Shown here piece after piece: positions 7,745-16,166 of a DNA stretch of 64,000 nt; positions within the stretch are counted from its first letter, which is position 1; every line of letters starts with the position of its first letter. A model generated the notes under the pieces. It ran no database searches and was not told the origin of the DNA. It worked only from the letters and a program-made list of their open reading frames with translations. This DNA is from Peptoniphilus_A sp001811425 (GTDB lineage: Bacteria > Bacillota > Clostridia > Tissierellales > Peptoniphilaceae): the NCBI RefSeq assembly GCF_001811425.1, contig NZ_KV804745.1, forward strand, positions 104,660 through 168,659, read 5' to 3'. A program made the translations under genes and the position numbers.

Positions 7745-8764
7745 TTATAGAGATTCTGCAATTTTTTCTGTCAAATCAATAACTCTTTCAGTGTAACCCC
7801 ATTCGTTGTCGTACCAAGAAATTAATTTAACCATTTTTCCGTTAACTGTTGTAAGAAGTGAATCGAAAATAGAAGAGTGAGTGTTGCCTATGATGTCAGA
7901 TGAAACAAGTTCGTCTTCAGAATATTCAAGGATGCCCTTTAATTCATTTTCAGCTGCCTTTTTCATTGCTGCATTGATTTCTTCAACAGTAGCTTCCTTT
8001 TCAAGTTCAAAAGTAACATCAACAAGAGAGCCAGTTGGAACAGGAACTCTTAGGGCAAAGCCAGTTAAAATTCCGTCAACTTCTGGAATAACTTTTCCAA
8101 CAGCCTTAGCTGCACCAGTTGAAGTAGGAATAATATTTTCAGCGCCCATTCTTGCACGACGCATGTCCTTTTTGTGAACGCCATCGTGAATATTTTGGTC
8201 ATTAGTGTAGGCGTGAACTGTAGACATAAGTCCCTTCTTGATGCCAAAGTTTTCTAAAATAACCTTTGTAACTGGAGCAAGACAGTTTGTAGTACATGAT
8301 GCGTTGGAAATAATGTCGTGGGCAGCTGGATCATACTTGTCGTCGTTAACTCCCATTACAACAGTAAGCATGTCGCCCTTGCCTGGAGAAGTTAAGACAA
8401 CTTTTTTTGCTCCGCTTGTTAGATGTCCTCTAGCCTTGTCTTCGTCCTTGAAGGCACCTGAAGAGTCGATGACAATGTCAACGCCAAGTTCCTTCCAATT
8501 CATTTGGTCTGGAGTTTTTGATTCAACAAAAGTAACTTTCTTTCCATTTATAATCATTCCGTCATCAGTAAATTCAATTTCACCAGGGAATCTTCTATAA
8601 ATAGAATCAAATTTAAATAAGTGAGTTCTTTCCTTTAAAGTTTTGTCTAAATTTCTAACGGCTACATGAGTAACTTCGAAGTTACAATCCTCTCTTAGAG
8701 CCCAGATTCTAAGAGCATCTCTACCAATTCTTCCAAATCCCATTATGCCAACATTTTTTTTCAT
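7745..8764 (-). CDS. gapA: Glyceraldehyde-3-phosphate dehydrogenase
   Basis: The 339-residue type I GAPDH oxidises glyceraldehyde-3-phosphate to 1,3-bisphosphoglycerate with NAD+ in glycolysis. The Rossmann motif GFGRIGRDALR is at residues 9-19 and the catalytic Cys157 is in SNASCTTNCLAPV. The phosphate-site STGAAKAVGKVIPE and C-terminal WYDNEWGYTERV are intact. The frame is open further upstream, but ATG at 8764 is chosen because GGAGG lies 5 nt before it and MKKNVGIMGFGRIGR is the standard N-terminus. A TATAAT -10 box on the minus strand is at 8798-8803. Confidence 0.96.
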   Translation of the reverse strand: MKKNVGIMGFGRIGRDALRIWALREDCNFEVTHVAVRNLDKTLKERTHLFKFDSIYRRFPGEIEFTDDGMIINGKKVTFVESKTPDQMNWKELGVDIVIDSSGAFKDEDKARGHLTSGAKKVVLTSPGKGDMLTVVMGVNDDKYDPAAHDIISNASCTTNCLAPVTKVILENFGIKKGLMSTVHAYTNDQNIHDGVHKKDMRRARMGAENIIPTSTGAAKAVGKVIPEVDGILTGFALRVPVPTGSLVDVTFELEKEATVEEINAAMKKAAENELKGILEYSEDELVSSDIIGNTHSSIFDSLLTTVNGKMVKLISWYDNEWGYTERVIDLTEKIAESL

Positions 8765-8797
8765 AAAAACCTCCGTAATCATTGCATTCTTATATTC

Positions 8798-8803
8798 ATT
8801 ATA
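8798..8803 (-). promoter_or_regulatory. -10 box of the GAPDH promoter
   Basis: Minus-strand TATAAT preceded by GTGT. A weak TTTCAC lies 16 bp upstream as a possible -35. Confidence 0.55.
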
Positions 8804-8869
8804 ACACAAGTAGAAAAAAGTGAAATTCAAAAATTATTGTGATAATATAGGTAAAAAGGAAGTGGCGAT

Positions 8870-9460
8870 ATGAATAGTGGAATAAGTAGAGAAGATGGCC
8901 TAAAACTTTTAAAGGAATATAACAAGGAAGACTTTCACATAAGACATGCCCTAACTCTTGAAAGTGTAATGGGATATTTTGCAGAGGAATTTGACAAGGA
9001 CAATGTGGACTTTTGGAAAATGGCAGGTCTCCTTCACGATGTTGATTATGAAAAATATCCTGAAGAGCATCTCAAAAATACACCGGAAATTTTAAGGGGT
9101 GCAGGTGGAAGTGATGAATTAGTCCACGCAATTTTATCTCACGGTCACGGTCTATGTTCAAGCGTGGAGCCAGAACTTTTTATGGAAAAGGTCCTCTTTG
9201 CAGTAGACGAGCTTACAGGTTTAATCTACGCTGCATCTCTCATGAGACCATCTAAGAGCACTAAGGACATGAATTTAAAAAGTGTGAAGAAAAAATTTAA
9301 GGACAAAAAATTTGCTGAAGGCTGCTCTCGCGATGTTATTAAAAAGGGAGCAGAAAATTTAGGCTGGGAACTTGATGAGTTAATAGAAAAAACTCTTCTT
9401 GCCATGCAAGATAGGGAAGATTTAATTGAAAATTCTTTAAAAAATGAGATAAGATCTTAA
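8870..9460 (+). CDS. HD-domain (HDIG) phosphohydrolase
   Basis: The 196-residue protein carries the metal-binding HD signature: His26 (FHIRHALTLE), His56-Asp57 (AGLLHDVDYEKYP) and further His residues in HAILSHGHG (about 92-98). The PEEHLKNTPEIL segment is typical of the HDIG subset. Members hydrolyse nucleotides or phosphate esters; the substrate is not known for this branch. The start ATG 8870 follows GGAAGTGGCGAT. It is divergent from gapA, and an extended -10 (TGTGATAAT, about 8838-8846) probably drives it. Confidence 0.8.
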   Translation: MNSGISREDGLKLLKEYNKEDFHIRHALTLESVMGYFAEEFDKDNVDFWKMAGLLHDVDYEKYPEEHLKNTPEILRGAGGSDELVHAILSHGHGLCSSVEPELFMEKVLFAVDELTGLIYAASLMRPSKSTKDMNLKSVKKKFKDKKFAEGCSRDVIKKGAENLGWELDELIEKTLLAMQDREDLIENSLKNEIRS

Positions 9461-9498
9461 AAAATTGCCAAAAATCGTCAAAAATCGTATAAATTCGT
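9459..9498 (+). repeat. Phased A-tract tandem repeat upstream of secG promoter
   Basis: Tandem 10-bp units of the type CAAAAATCGT (9469-9478, 9479-9488, degenerate 9489-9498, partial 9459-9468) put A-tracts at a 10-bp period directly against the -35 box. Phased A-tracts bend DNA and can act like UP elements. Confidence 0.6.
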
Positions 9499-9526
9499 TG
9501 ATAAGAATGGCTTGCTGTGTTAGAAT
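9498..9526 (+). promoter_or_regulatory. Promoter of secG-hppA
   Basis: TTGATA (9498-9503), a 17-bp spacer and TAGAAT (9521-9526). Confidence 0.75.
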
Positions 9527-9560
9527 TTATATGTTATAGAAATTTAAGGGAGGTAGTTGT

Positions 9561-9785
9561 TTGCAAACTTTATTATCTATTATAATTATTATTTCAAGCA
9601 TTATTATAATAGCTGTAGTGGCACAAATGGAATCAGATCAAGCTGGTCTTGGAACACTTCAAGGTGAAGAAACTACTATGTGGGGCTCACATAAAGGTTC
9701 TAGTAAAAAAGACATCCAAAATAAAATTGTAATGATTTCAAGCATCGTTTTTGCACTTGCACTTATTATTTTAGCTGCAATTTAA
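9561..9785 (+). CDS. secG: Preprotein translocase subunit SecG
   Basis: The 74-residue protein has two membrane helices (about 4-22 and 54-73). They flank a short loop with SDQAGLGTLQGEETTMWGS, which resembles the Gly-rich loop of SecG. SecG assists SecYE in protein export. The start is TTG 9561, 7 nt after GGGAGG (9548-9553). It is followed by a possible micro-ORF and the pyrophosphatase. The protein is short and divergent, so the call rests on length, topology and the loop. Confidence 0.75.
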   Translation: MQTLLSIIIIISSIIIIAVVAQMESDQAGLGTLQGEETTMWGSHKGSSKKDIQNKIVMISSIVFALALIILAAI

Positions 9786-9808
9786 TTAAAATTAGGAAGA
9801 AAATAGAA

Positions 9809-9877
9809 ATGATATTTTTTCTACTTCCTATAGTGGTCTTTATTGCAATTGTATTTTTGTTGGCGAGTGTTTTATAA
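9809..9877 (+). CDS. Possible 22-residue membrane peptide
   Basis: An ATG at 9809 opens a 22-codon frame, almost entirely hydrophobic (begins MIFFLLPIVVF), ending TAA at 9875-9877. AGGAAG lies about 10 nt upstream. It would form one transmembrane helix between secG and the pyrophosphatase. Small single-helix subunits occur beside some ion pumps, but none is established for membrane pyrophosphatases. It may also be chance. Confidence 0.3.
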   Translation: MIFFLLPIVVFIAIVFLLASVL

Positions 9878-9910
9878 ATACATTGCAATTAAAATTTAAG
9901 GAGGATTATA

Positions 9911-11914
9911 ATGAATACTTTATATCTAGCTCCTATAGTCGGCGTTTTGGCACTACTATTTGCTTTTTATAAGGCAAGCTTCGTGTCAAAACAAGATGCC
10001 GGAAATGAAAGAATGAAGGAAATTTCTTCTTACATTTCAGAAGGAGCTATGGCATTTTTAACAAGGGAATATAAGGCTCTTGTTGTTTTTGTCATTGTAC
10101 TTGCAATTATCTTGGCAGTAGGACTTAAATCAATCCCAACTGCTATTTGTTTCGTTGTTGGAGCTATCTTTTCAGTAGCTGCTGGTTATGTTGGTATGAA
10201 AGTTGCCACAAAGGCAAATGTTAGAACAACTAATGCAGCATGGAAGGGTGGACTAGGTAAAGCACTTGATGTAGCCTTTTCAGGTGGAGTTGTAATGGGA
10301 ATGTGCGTTGTTGGTTTAGGAATCATTGGTATTACTTGCGCATACTTCCTTACAAATGGACAAACTGAAATTATTACAGGATTTTCACTTGGAGCATCTT
10401 CTATTGCACTTTTCGCAAGAGTAGGTGGAGGTATTTACACTAAGGCAGCAGACGTTGGAGCTGACCTTGTAGGTAAGGTTGAAGCTGGAATCCCAGAAGA
10501 CGACCCAAGAAACCCTGCAGTTATCGCTGATAATGTAGGAGATAACGTTGGGGACGTAGCTGGAATGGGCGCTGACTTATTTGAATCTTATGTAGGAGCT
10601 CTTCTATCAGTTATCACTCTTGGAGTAGTAGCTTATGGAGAAGATGGAGTTAAATTTGGTCTTCTTGTTGCAACAGTTGGTATTTTAGCATCAATTGTAG
10701 CTGCCTTCTTTGTAAAGGGAGACAAGAACCCACAAAAGGCTCTTAACGCAGGAGAATATGTAGCAGCAGCTGTTACTATGGTTGCTTCAGCTATTTTATC
10801 AAATGTAATTTTCGGAAGCTTTGCACCATTTGCACCAGTAATCATTGGTATTGCAGTTGGTCTTATTATTTCTAAATTCACAGAATATTACACAGCTGAT
10901 GACTATGCACCAGTAAAGAGAATTGGCGCAGAATCACAAACTGGAGCTTCTACAAATATTATTGCTGGACTTTCTGTTGGTATGATGTCAACAGTTGGAC
11001 CAATTATTGTTATCGCTATTGGAATTATAGCATCCTTCCTTGGAGCTGGCGGAAGCGCAGATCCAATTATTGGACTTTACGGAATTTCACTAGCAGCTGT
11101 TGGTATGCTTTCAACAACTGGTATGACAATTGCCGTAGATGCTTACGGACCAATCGCTGATAACGCTGGTGGTATTGCAGAAATGTGCGACCTACCAGAA
11201 GATGTTCGTGAAATAACAGACTCACTTGACTCTGTTGGTAATACAACAGCAGCAATAGGAAAGGGATTTGCAATTGGATCAGCAGCACTTACTGCCCTTG
11301 CACTTTTCGTTTCTTATATCAACGCAACTGGACTAAGTGGAATTGATATTTCTAAGCCAGAAGTTATAGCTGCAACATTTATCGGTGGTATGCTACCATT
11401 TGCCTTCTCTGCACTAACAATGTCAGCAGTAGGTAACGCAGCATCAGAAATGATCGACGAAGTAAGAAGACAATTTAAAGAAATACCTGGCATCATGGAA
11501 GGCACAGGAACTCCTGACTATGCAAGATGTGTAGATATCTCAACAGGAGCAGCCCTAAAGCAAATGATCGTTCCAGGACTTATAGCAGTAGTAGTTCCAA
11601 TAGTAGTGGGAATTTTACTTGGAACTGAAGCCCTAGGTGGACTTCAAGCAGGAGCTCTTGTAACAGGCGTACTAATGGCAATCTTTATGTCAAACGCTGG
11701 TGGAGCTTGGGACAATGCAAAGAAATACATCGAAGGTGGAGCACACGGTGGTAAGGGTTCAGAAGCTCACAAGGCAGCTGTAACTGGAGATACTGTTGGT
11801 GACCCATTCAAAGATACATCAGGACCTTCTCTTAATATTCTAATTAAACTTATTACTGTTGTATCCCTTGTATTCGCACCACTATTTGTTGCATACGGCG
11901 GAGTATTCCTATAA
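9911..11914 (+). CDS. hppA: Membrane-bound K+-dependent ion-pumping pyrophosphatase
   Basis: The 667-residue protein with about 16 helices couples pyrophosphate hydrolysis to pumping Na+ and/or H+ across the membrane. The hallmark PPi-binding DNVGDNVGDVAGMGADLFESYVGA is present, as are acidic motifs DAYGPIADNAGGIAEM and the C-terminal GDTVGDPFKDTSGPS. The segment GNTTAAIGKGFAIGSAAL has Ala where K+-independent enzymes have Lys, placing it in the K+-dependent class. The pumped ion cannot be fixed by eye; Na+ would suit the Na+ symporters elsewhere in the window. ATG 9911 follows AAGGAGG. Confidence 0.95.
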   Translation: MNTLYLAPIVGVLALLFAFYKASFVSKQDAGNERMKEISSYISEGAMAFLTREYKALVVFVIVLAIILAVGLKSIPTAICFVVGAIFSVAAGYVGMKVATKANVRTTNAAWKGGLGKALDVAFSGGVVMGMCVVGLGIIGITCAYFLTNGQTEIITGFSLGASSIALFARVGGGIYTKAADVGADLVGKVEAGIPEDDPRNPAVIADNVGDNVGDVAGMGADLFESYVGALLSVITLGVVAYGEDGVKFGLLVATVGILASIVAAFFVKGDKNPQKALNAGEYVAAAVTMVASAILSNVIFGSFAPFAPVIIGIAVGLIISKFTEYYTADDYAPVKRIGAESQTGASTNIIAGLSVGMMSTVGPIIVIAIGIIASFLGAGGSADPIIGLYGISLAAVGMLSTTGMTIAVDAYGPIADNAGGIAEMCDLPEDVREITDSLDSVGNTTAAIGKGFAIGSAALTALALFVSYINATGLSGIDISKPEVIAATFIGGMLPFAFSALTMSAVGNAASEMIDEVRRQFKEIPGIMEGTGTPDYARCVDISTGAALKQMIVPGLIAVVVPIVVGILLGTEALGGLQAGALVTGVLMAIFMSNAGGAWDNAKKYIEGGAHGGKGSEAHKAAVTGDTVGDPFKDTSGPSLNILIKLITVVSLVFAPLFVAYGGVFL

Positions 11915-11921
11915 AAAAATC

Positions 11922-11956
11922 AACCTCTTGAAGATTATCTTCGAGAGGTTTTTTTA
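11922..11956 (+). terminator. Intrinsic terminator after hppA
   Basis: AACCTCTTGAAG pairs with CTTCGAGAGGTT (one G-U), 5-nt loop, T7. Confidence 0.9.
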
Positions 11957-12793
11957 AATAAAATCAATTTTAACTATATTCATTTTAAGGATGCTGTCAC
12001 AGAATTTAGCAAGAATTCTGTGATATATTTTTATATTTTTACATTTCATATTATAATATCCCAACATATAAGGTCTTGATGAAACTTTTATATTAGTAGA
12101 AAAATTCAGCTCTCTTTTTGGATTATCTAAATAAAATAGTCCATTTACATTTGAAATATTCACATTTTTTAAAGTTGTTTTCACAAGCTTTATTCCAAAC
12201 TTTCCAACAGTGTCAAAAATAATACAAGCGCTTTTAAATTTTTTTGACAGCTCAAGTAATAAATATTCTACTTCACTTCTCTTAAAATAATGAAATACTC
12301 CTGCTGCAAATAATATAATTCCATCTTTATTATTTAGTTTATTCATCCAGCAAAAGTTTTTTAAGTCACAAGACATATTTACTTCTCTAGGACCTGAAGG
12401 GATTAATTTATTTCGAAGAGAAATTACATCTGGGAAATCTATATTTACAAATTTGCAAAGACCATTGTCGCAAAATTTTCCTGTTTCATCTAAACCACAG
12501 CCTAAATTGACAATTGTTGCATAAGGATATTTTTCTAAATATTTTTTAATTTCCCAAATAAAATCCAATTGACGCATAGCGGCTTCTAAAGCACCAAATT
12601 CGTATAAAAGAGAATTTTTCTTTCTTTCAAGTTCAGAAAAATCGTAGTCCAAACTATTACATAATTGATTAGCAGAAGGATCCGAATAAAGGTCTGGAAA
12701 CTTTTCAGAGCAAATTTTCCTACCATACAAGGGAACAATTAAAGTTTCTTGGATGGAATTTCTTGCAATATGTATCTTATTTATAAAAATCAC
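11954..12793 (-). CDS. LCM/PPM-family SAM-dependent methyltransferase
   Basis: The 279-residue protein has the SAM-binding motif TIVNLGCGLDETG and the following acidic strand FVNIDFPDVISLRNKL, a combination typical of leucine carboxyl methyltransferase-like O-methyltransferases (COG3315). The substrate is unknown. The start is uncertain: the only standard start that keeps the conserved N-terminus (QETLIVPLYGRK) is GTG 12793, but it touches the GGAG ribosome site. An ATA 12 nt further downstream has ideal spacing (GGAG plus 8 nt), so a non-standard start is conceivable. It converges on hppA; the stop lies inside the hppA terminator tail. Confidence 0.75.
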   Translation of the reverse strand: MIFINKIHIARNSIQETLIVPLYGRKICSEKFPDLYSDPSANQLCNSLDYDFSELERKKNSLLYEFGALEAAMRQLDFIWEIKKYLEKYPYATIVNLGCGLDETGKFCDNGLCKFVNIDFPDVISLRNKLIPSGPREVNMSCDLKNFCWMNKLNNKDGIILFAAGVFHYFKRSEVEYLLLELSKKFKSACIIFDTVGKFGIKLVKTTLKNVNISNVNGLFYLDNPKRELNFSTNIKVSSRPYMLGYYNMKCKNIKIYHRILAKFCDSILKMNIVKIDFI

Positions 12794-12904
12794 TCCTTTT
12801 CCAAATATTATAGCACCAGCAATTTCATAAAAATAAAAATTTTGTGGTTTAAATTCTTAAAAATACAAATTAAATTAGATTAATAAATAAGAATAAGAAT
12901 AAAT

Positions 12905-12933
12905 TTGACAAGCAGAGGGCTACTATATATAGT
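12905..12933 (+). promoter_or_regulatory. Promoter of the 12987 gene
   Basis: TTGACA (12905-12910), a 17-bp spacer and TATAGT (12928-12933). Confidence 0.75.
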
Positions 12934-12986
12934 TTAATTAGATAAAGAGATAAGACAGCTTGCTATTTTTAATGGAGGTATTATTG

Positions 12987-13490
12987 ATGCGAAAAAAAGT
13001 AGGAATAGCTTTGATAATTATTTTATCTTTATCATTGTTAATATACTTTAGAAATAAAACTAATAATGAAAAAATAGATGATAAGAATAATTCCAATGTT
13101 ATGAGCGAAGAAGTAAAAGCAAATATTATCAATAAAAATTCTAATGACCTTTATAGAGATGTAATCATTAGTAAAGATAACGACTTTCATGGAAGAAAAT
13201 TGAATAGCCAGTTTTCTTTTACATTATTACTGGATAAAGATGATAAAATAAAATTCCAAGACCCTAAAGATTATGAAATTAATTTTAGATTATTGGAAGA
13301 TGAAAATAATAAAGAATTTTATGAATATGAAATTCTTTCAGAAGATTTTGAATTGGCTAAAGACTATAAAGGTATAGAAGGCTTTAGCTTTTATCTTACT
13401 TATTCTATAAGGGAAAATATGGGAAAATCAGAAAATAATGGTCCGGAAATTTATAGCTTGCACGGTGAAATAAATATAGAAGATATATGA
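12987..13490 (+). CDS. Hypothetical membrane-anchored protein
   Basis: I do not recognise this 167-residue protein. It has a basic N-terminus and one hydrophobic segment (MRKKVGIALIIILSLSLLIYF), then a Lys/Asn/Asp/Glu-rich soluble part with beta-type alternation, so it is probably anchored and exposed outside. The frame is open from 12960, but ATG 12987 is chosen because GGAGG (12974-12978) lies 8 nt upstream. It is a single gene with its own promoter and terminator, and its very AT-rich codon use suggests recent acquisition or low constraint. Confidence 0.6.
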   Translation: MRKKVGIALIIILSLSLLIYFRNKTNNEKIDDKNNSNVMSEEVKANIINKNSNDLYRDVIISKDNDFHGRKLNSQFSFTLLLDKDDKIKFQDPKDYEINFRLLEDENNKEFYEYEILSEDFELAKDYKGIEGFSFYLTYSIRENMGKSENNGPEIYSLHGEINIEDI

Positions 13491-13491
13491 G

Positions 13492-13522
13492 AACTCGTCT
13501 TAGAAATAAGATGAGTTTTTTA
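13492..13522 (+). terminator. Intrinsic terminator after the 12987 gene
   Basis: AACTCGTCTTA pairs with TAAGATGAGTT around a GAAA tetraloop, followed by T5. Confidence 0.9.
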
Positions 13523-13525
13523 ATT

Positions 13526-13555
13526 GAAAAAAACCACTGACCTTAACCAGTGGTT
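13526..13555 (-). terminator. Terminator of the aminopeptidase gene (minus strand)
   Basis: AACCACTG/CAGTGGTT stem, read leftwards into T-rich sequence. Confidence 0.85.
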
Positions 13556-13569
13556 GTGATTTAAAAATT

Positions 13570-14997
13570 TTAGCAATCTGTTGGGTCCAGTAAATTGTTT
13601 AATGTCTTTACATGAATTCCCGTTGCATTCTTTGGAAGGTAGCCTGATTTTTTATTTCTATAGGCTGTTGCTGCTATGTCAAGGTGGACCCAAGGCGTAC
13701 CTTCTTTTACAAATTCGCCAACAAATAGCCCTGCTGTAACAGAGCCTGCATCTCTACCTGAAGTGTTTTTGATGTCTGCAACTTCTGACTTGTTTAATTT
13801 TTTGTAGTCTTCATCATAAGGGAAGGCCCAAATTTTTTCGCCAGATAATTTTGCTGCATCAAGGATTTCCTTGTAAAAGTCTTCATTATTTGTAACAGCT
13901 CCTGTGTAAACTTCTCCAAGGGCAATTGTAACTGCGCCAGTAAGTGTTGCAAGGTCAATAATTTTTTCTGCTCCAAGATCATTTGTGGCATAGTGGACTG
14001 CATCGGCAAGGGTGATTCTTCCTTCGGCGTCAGTGTTTGCCACTTCAATAGTAAGTCCCTTCATGGAGTCAATTACATCGCCAGACTTGTAAGATGTGCC
14101 TGAAATCATATTTTCGCAAGCGGCAACTACTCCCACTACATTTACCTTGGCCTTGTTCTTTGCAAGGGCATAGATTGTCCCAATAACTGTGCCTGCACCA
14201 CCCATGTCGCAGTGCATATAGTTCATGCCAGCTGGAGATTTTATGTTGTAGCCACCAGAATCGTAAGTTAGTCCCTTGCCAACTAGGGCAATTTTTTCTG
14301 TCTCAGCATTTTTATATTCCATTACAATAAGTCTTGGACGGTTAGTAGCACCTGCTGCCACTCTTAAAAAGGCCTTCATGCCAATTTTTTCGATTTCATC
14401 TTCTTCATAAACCCTTACCTTTACACCAAGGTCTTCTAATTTTTCAACTGCAATATTAGCAAGACTTTCTGGATAAATTACATTGGCCCTTTCATTTACA
14501 AGGTCTCTTGCAAGAAAGACTCCATCCATAATATTTTCCATTTTATTTAAGCCAGCACGAAGTTTTTCTTCAGGGCCCTTAAAGGCAGAGTAGTTCACTG
14601 TAAGTTCAAAGTCAGCCTTTTTTTCTTTCACATCAGTTTTTTTAGTGAACTCATATTCACCTTGGCGAAGACCTTCATAGGCTGCCATTATAGTTTTTCT
14701 GTTGCACATACCAAGGTCTGGCATTTTAATTTCAACTTCATGTTCTTCATTGTCTCTTAAAATATTTCCCAGCTCAAAGAAAAGATTTCTCACATCTTCA
14801 AGGTCAAGTTCATCTTCACCTAATCCCATAAAAATTTCTGATTCTTCAAGAAAACTAGGAAGGTATAAATTTTCCTTAAACTTATAAGAAAATTTTTTCT
14901 TTTCGAGATATTCTTTAATCTCTTCTGGAAGTTCCCCATCTTTTTTTACAAAGTGGACTTTGAGTCCCCCTTCTTTATACAAATTAAATTTAATCAT
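13570..14997 (-). CDS. pepA: Leucyl aminopeptidase, M17 family
   Basis: The 475-residue cytosolic aminopeptidase removes N-terminal residues from peptides using two metal ions. The M17 signature NTDAEGRITLADAVHYA is intact, and metal and catalytic residues are in LVGKGLTYDSGGYNIK and MHCDMGGAGTV. The N-terminal half is the usual variable domain. The start ATG 14997 follows GAGGTGAAAT. In a peptide-fermenting organism it would feed free amino acids to the pathways nearby. It stands alone, with a terminator downstream. Confidence 0.93.
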   Translation of the reverse strand: MIKFNLYKEGGLKVHFVKKDGELPEEIKEYLEKKKFSYKFKENLYLPSFLEESEIFMGLGEDELDLEDVRNLFFELGNILRDNEEHEVEIKMPDLGMCNRKTIMAAYEGLRQGEYEFTKKTDVKEKKADFELTVNYSAFKGPEEKLRAGLNKMENIMDGVFLARDLVNERANVIYPESLANIAVEKLEDLGVKVRVYEEDEIEKIGMKAFLRVAAGATNRPRLIVMEYKNAETEKIALVGKGLTYDSGGYNIKSPAGMNYMHCDMGGAGTVIGTIYALAKNKAKVNVVGVVAACENMISGTSYKSGDVIDSMKGLTIEVANTDAEGRITLADAVHYATNDLGAEKIIDLATLTGAVTIALGEVYTGAVTNNEDFYKEILDAAKLSGEKIWAFPYDEDYKKLNKSEVADIKNTSGRDAGSVTAGLFVGEFVKEGTPWVHLDIAATAYRNKKSGYLPKNATGIHVKTLNNLLDPTDC

Positions 14998-15185
14998 ATT
15001 TCACCTCTACCTTAATTATACATGAGATTTGCAAAAGGTCTAATCTAAATAATTAAAGATAAGAGGAAAATATACTTAATACATCACTGTTTTTTCGGGA
15101 TAAATTATGATATTATTAAATTATAAAATAATAGCATCAATTTAGTTGATAACGCTGGATTGGTGTTTTTTTGGGTGGTGTTTTA

Positions 15186-16091
15186 ATGGGTAAAGAATTA
15201 AAAGCTTCAATAATGTTATTTATCACATCAATAATTTGGGGACTTGCCTTTGTGGCACAGGCTCAGGGCATGGAACATATAGGGCCCTTTACCTTTACAG
15301 CAGCTAGGTCTCTTGTTGCTATAATTTTTTTGTACCTAACCTATGTATTTTTTAATAAAACATCAAAATCCTATAGAGAGCAAAAATTTGACATGAAGAG
15401 AACCATAAGGGGTGGAGTCCTTTGTGGCCTTGTCTTTACTTTTGGCATTAACTTTCAACAAATTGGCCTAGTTTATACAACTGCAGGCAAGGCAAGTTTT
15501 CTCACAGCCCTTTACATTGTATTCATTCCAATAATTGGACTCTTTTATGGAAAGAAAATAAATAAAAAACTTCAATTGTGTATAGTTCTTGCCATGATTG
15601 GAACTTATCTCATGTCAGTAAAGGGAAGCCTTAGCATGAATATTGGCGATTTGATTACAATTTTTGGTTCAATTGTTTTTGCCATTCACATTTTAATGCT
15701 ATCAGAGTTTTCCAAGGACACTAATGCAGTTTTAGTTTCCTTAATTCAATTTGCAGTTTGTGGATTTTTCTCCCTAATAGCTGCTCTTATTTTTGAGGGA
15801 ATAGATATGAGTGCAATTTTAAAGTCCTACCTAGCTATTTTGTATGTGGGGATCTTGTCATCAGGCGTTGGATTTACAATTCAGCTAATGGCACTAAAGG
15901 AACTGGACCCAGTTGTTGCCTCTATGATTTCCTCCCTTGAATCAGTTTTTGGAGCAGTCTTTGGCTGGCTCATTCTTTCACAAAGCATGAGTGAGAGAGA
16001 AATTATTGGCGCCATAATTATTTTTCTTGCCACACTTATTGCCCAACTGCCAATAGAAGTTTATTTGCAGAAAAAACTGGAAGGGCGCTAA
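15186..16091 (+). CDS. EamA/DMT-family transporter (second)
   Basis: A 301-residue protein with about ten membrane helices in two EamA repeats. The first helix has SIIWGLAFVAQAQGMEHIGPFTF and the second repeat ends GWLILSQSMSEREIIGAIIIF, both characteristic of this family. The substrate is unknown. The frame extends to TTG 15171, but ATG 15186 is preferred because GGTGGTG lies just upstream. The 100 bases before it contain a T-rich segment and short hairpins but no recognisable riboswitch. Confidence 0.88.
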   Translation: MGKELKASIMLFITSIIWGLAFVAQAQGMEHIGPFTFTAARSLVAIIFLYLTYVFFNKTSKSYREQKFDMKRTIRGGVLCGLVFTFGINFQQIGLVYTTAGKASFLTALYIVFIPIIGLFYGKKINKKLQLCIVLAMIGTYLMSVKGSLSMNIGDLITIFGSIVFAIHILMLSEFSKDTNAVLVSLIQFAVCGFFSLIAALIFEGIDMSAILKSYLAILYVGILSSGVGFTIQLMALKELDPVVASMISSLESVFGAVFGWLILSQSMSEREIIGAIIIFLATLIAQLPIEVYLQKKLEGR

Positions 16092-16166
16092 AATTTTTCA
16101 CAAGAATTTTATATTAATTAAAATAGATTTCACATTTATGATATACAATCTTTGAGAGGTGAAGAT

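Noticed and set aside
7881..8600. Plus-strand frames of 98 and 120 codons opposite gapA
   Set aside because: They are shadows of the conserved GAPDH gene; the composition is Ser/Pro-rich antisense-type.
15060..15185. Possible riboswitch before the second EamA transporter
   Set aside because: Only short hairpins and a T-rich stretch are seen; no guanidine, T-box, SAM or other conserved core could be recognised.
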